Shown: positions 6,080 through 7,062 of the stretch, piece by piece
How positions within the stretch are numbered: the stretch's first letter is position 1
Layout of the letters: each line of letters starts with the position of its first letter
Source: Sulfurimonadaceae bacterium
GTDB taxonomy: Bacteria > Campylobacterota > Campylobacteria > Campylobacterales > Sulfurimonadaceae
NCBI GenBank assembly: GCA_030610325.1
Contig: JAUWRZ010000108.1
Coordinates: forward strand, 1 to 7,062
DNA: 7,062 nt
Direction: 5' to 3'
Translations under genes and position numbers: made by a program
The notes under the pieces: model-generated
Told to the model about the DNA's origin: nothing
Seen by the model: only the letters and a program-made list of their open reading frames with translations
Databases searched by the model: none

Positions 6080-6751
6080 ATGCGCATACTTATTATTGAA
6101 GATGAAGTGACACTGAACAAGACATTGGCCGAAGGTCTCAAAGAGTTCGGTTACCAGAGTGACGTTGTCGAGACACTTAAAGATGGCGAGTACTATCTTG
6201 ATATCCGCAACTATGACCTGGTACTGACTGACTGGATGCTTCCAGATGGAAACAGCATCGATATCATCCCAGACATCAAGACAAACACTCCTAAGACAGT
6301 CGTCGTCGTACTCTCTGCACGCGATGACAATGAGAGCGAAGTCGAAGCACTCCGCGCCGGAGCAGATGACTACATCAGAAAGCCGTTTGACTTTGATGTA
6401 CTTGTCGCCCGTATTGAAGCGCGTCTGCGTTTCGGCGGCAGCAATATCATCGAGATCGAAGACCTTACGATCAATCCTGAAGAGGAGAAGATCATCTATA
6501 AAGAGAAAGAGATCGAGCTCAAAGGAAAACCTTTTGAAGTCCTGACTCACCTCGCACGTCACCGTGATCAGATCGTCTCCAAAGAGCAACTCCTTGACGC
6601 CATCTGGGAAGAGCCTGAACTCGTGACACCAAATGTCATCGAGGTCGCCATCAACCAGATCCGCCAGAAGATGGACAAACCTCTCCACATCACGACCATC
6701 GAGACTGTTCGTCGTCGTGGTTACCGCTTCTGTTTCCCTAAAGAAGTATAA
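6080..6751 (+). CDS. hsrA: OmpR/PhoB-family response regulator, HsrA/CosR orthologue
   Basis: This cytoplasmic transcription factor has 223 residues: a receiver domain (about 1-118) and a winged-helix DNA-binding domain (about 122-221). The second half (GKPFEVLTHLARHRDQ, IVSKEQLLDAIWEEPE, VTPNVIEVAINQIRQKMDK, TVRRRGYRFCFP) is, as I recall them, almost the same as in H. pylori HsrA (HP1043) and C. jejuni CosR. Those regulators are orphan, often essential, and control growth, respiration and oxidative stress genes. The receiver here appears complete: acidic residues E7 and D8, phosphoacceptor D51 in LTDWMLPDG, S79, and K101 in RKPFDF. The known orthologues have lost some of these. No sensor kinase lies next to it. 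ATG 6080 has AGGA six bases upstream. It is preceded by folB and its own promoter and followed by two hairpins. The orthology is firm; whether it is phosphorylated is open. Confidence 0.93.
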   Translation: MRILIIEDEVTLNKTLAEGLKEFGYQSDVVETLKDGEYYLDIRNYDLVLTDWMLPDGNSIDIIPDIKTNTPKTVVVVLSARDDNESEVEALRAGADDYIRKPFDFDVLVARIEARLRFGGSNIIEIEDLTINPEEEKIIYKEKEIELKGKPFEVLTHLARHRDQIVSKEQLLDAIWEEPELVTPNVIEVAINQIRQKMDKPLHITTIETVRRRGYRFCFPKEV

Positions 6752-6802
6752 GGGCGCTTAGCACCTTATAAAACATCCAGACTCCGATCTTCTAGGAGTC
6801 TG
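6747..6802 (+). terminator. Two consecutive hairpins at the 3' end of the regulator gene
   Basis: TATAAGG (6747-6753) pairs perfectly with CCTTATA (6764-6770) and includes the stop codon of the regulator. Eight bases later CAGACTCC (6778-6785) pairs perfectly with GGAGTCTG (6795-6802) over a nine-base loop. A third arm, GACTCC at 6802-6807, can also pair with GGAGTC at 6795-6800. Neither hairpin is followed by a clear run of T, so intrinsic termination would be weak. They may instead protect or define the transcript end. The rest of the gap up to 6926 shows no gene. Confidence 0.45.
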
Positions 6803-6914
6803 ACTCCTCTACGGCTTAAGACATCCTCTTTATTATTTAGCAGTATTTTCAACAGACAAATACCGATTAGAAAGATCTCACTACACCTATCAAGCCCCTC
6901 ACTGATCTTTATAC

Positions 6915-6920
6915 TATAAT
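6915..6920 (+). promoter_or_regulatory. -10 box (TATAAT) directly in front of the last gene
   Basis: A perfect TATAAT, within TATACTATAAT, ends six bases before the ATG at 6927. Transcription normally starts about seven bases after the -10, so the mRNA would begin at or next to the start codon. No -35 hexamer is obvious at the right spacing. Confidence 0.5.
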
Positions 6921-6926
6921 AGCATC

Positions 6927-7062
6927 ATGAATCGTACTGATGTAGTCATCTTTATCATGGGTGCAATAGCCCTGTTTCTTCTTATCGGTTATTTCAGGCA
7001 ATATAGGACTGCGACAAAGATCCGTAAAGATGCTTCTGAAGCTTCCAAGAGACAAAGGCTGA
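6927..7062 (+). CDS. Unidentified small membrane-anchored protein, N-terminal part (runs off right edge)
   Basis: Forty-five codons are visible and the frame is still open at the edge. I do not recognise a family. The protein starts with MNRTDVV, then one strongly hydrophobic segment at about residues 7-22 (VIFIMGAIALFLLIGY), followed by a basic, hydrophilic stretch rich in Arg, Lys, Ala and Ser (FRQYRTATKIRKDASEASK), which looks helical. Positive charges after the segment suggest an N-out, C-in single-pass protein with its body in the cytoplasm. There is no ribosome site before ATG 6927, while a perfect -10 box ends six bases upstream. An alternative in-frame ATG at 6957 also lacks a ribosome site and would break the membrane segment. 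It lies downstream of the regulator on the same strand but behind two hairpins, so it is probably a separate unit. Confidence 0.55.
   Translation, partial: MNRTDVVIFIMGAIALFLLIGYFRQYRTATKIRKDASEASKRQRL

Noticed and set aside
6077..6688. Open frame of 203 codons on the minus strand, opposite the regulator gene
   Set aside because: It lies entirely antisense to a gene with firm homology, shows no family motif, and is explained by codon bias of the plus-strand gene.

Overview
The window reads as chromosomal housekeeping DNA from a member of the Campylobacterota (epsilonproteobacteria). The strongest clue is the response regulator at the right end. Its DNA-binding half closely resembles, from memory, the orphan regulators HsrA (HP1043) of Helicobacter pylori and CosR of Campylobacter jejuni, and a folB gene lies just upstream, as I recall for C. 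jejuni cosR. The -10 boxes of the TATAAT type without clear -35 boxes also fit. A flagellar gene (flhB) and moderate GC would suit a motile free-living relative such as Sulfuricurvum or Sulfurimonas, but the genus is a guess.

Left block, minus strand (about 4860 down to 1): nadA and nadC overlap by four bases and encode the last two enzyme steps from iminoaspartate to nicotinate mononucleotide in de novo NAD synthesis. After a 137-bp spacer with unusual G-rich and C-rich arms comes flhB, the substrate-specificity switch of the flagellar export gate. A spacer with a probable promoter follows. Next is a DHH/DHHA1 phosphoesterase of the NrnA type, which overlaps by four bases the TTG start of a membrane-anchored envelope protein. 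That protein runs off the left edge; it is probably an M23 peptidase whose catalytic part is not visible.

Right block, plus strand (about 4970 to 7062): plsY (acyl-phosphate glycerol-3-phosphate acyltransferase) and folB (dihydroneopterin aldolase) are followed by the hsrA/cosR-like regulator, which has its own well-formed extended -10 promoter. Two hairpins lie behind the regulator. The last 136 bases open a small membrane-anchored protein with no recognisable family, possibly read from a leaderless transcript.

There is no mobile element, CRISPR array, RNA gene or defence system here, and I do not see a clearly new multi-gene system. The points most worth a second look are the G-quadruplex-type motif and inverted repeat between nadC and flhB, the apparently intact phosphoacceptor pocket in a regulator whose known orthologues are atypical, the repeat structure in that regulator's promoter, and the possibly leaderless last gene.
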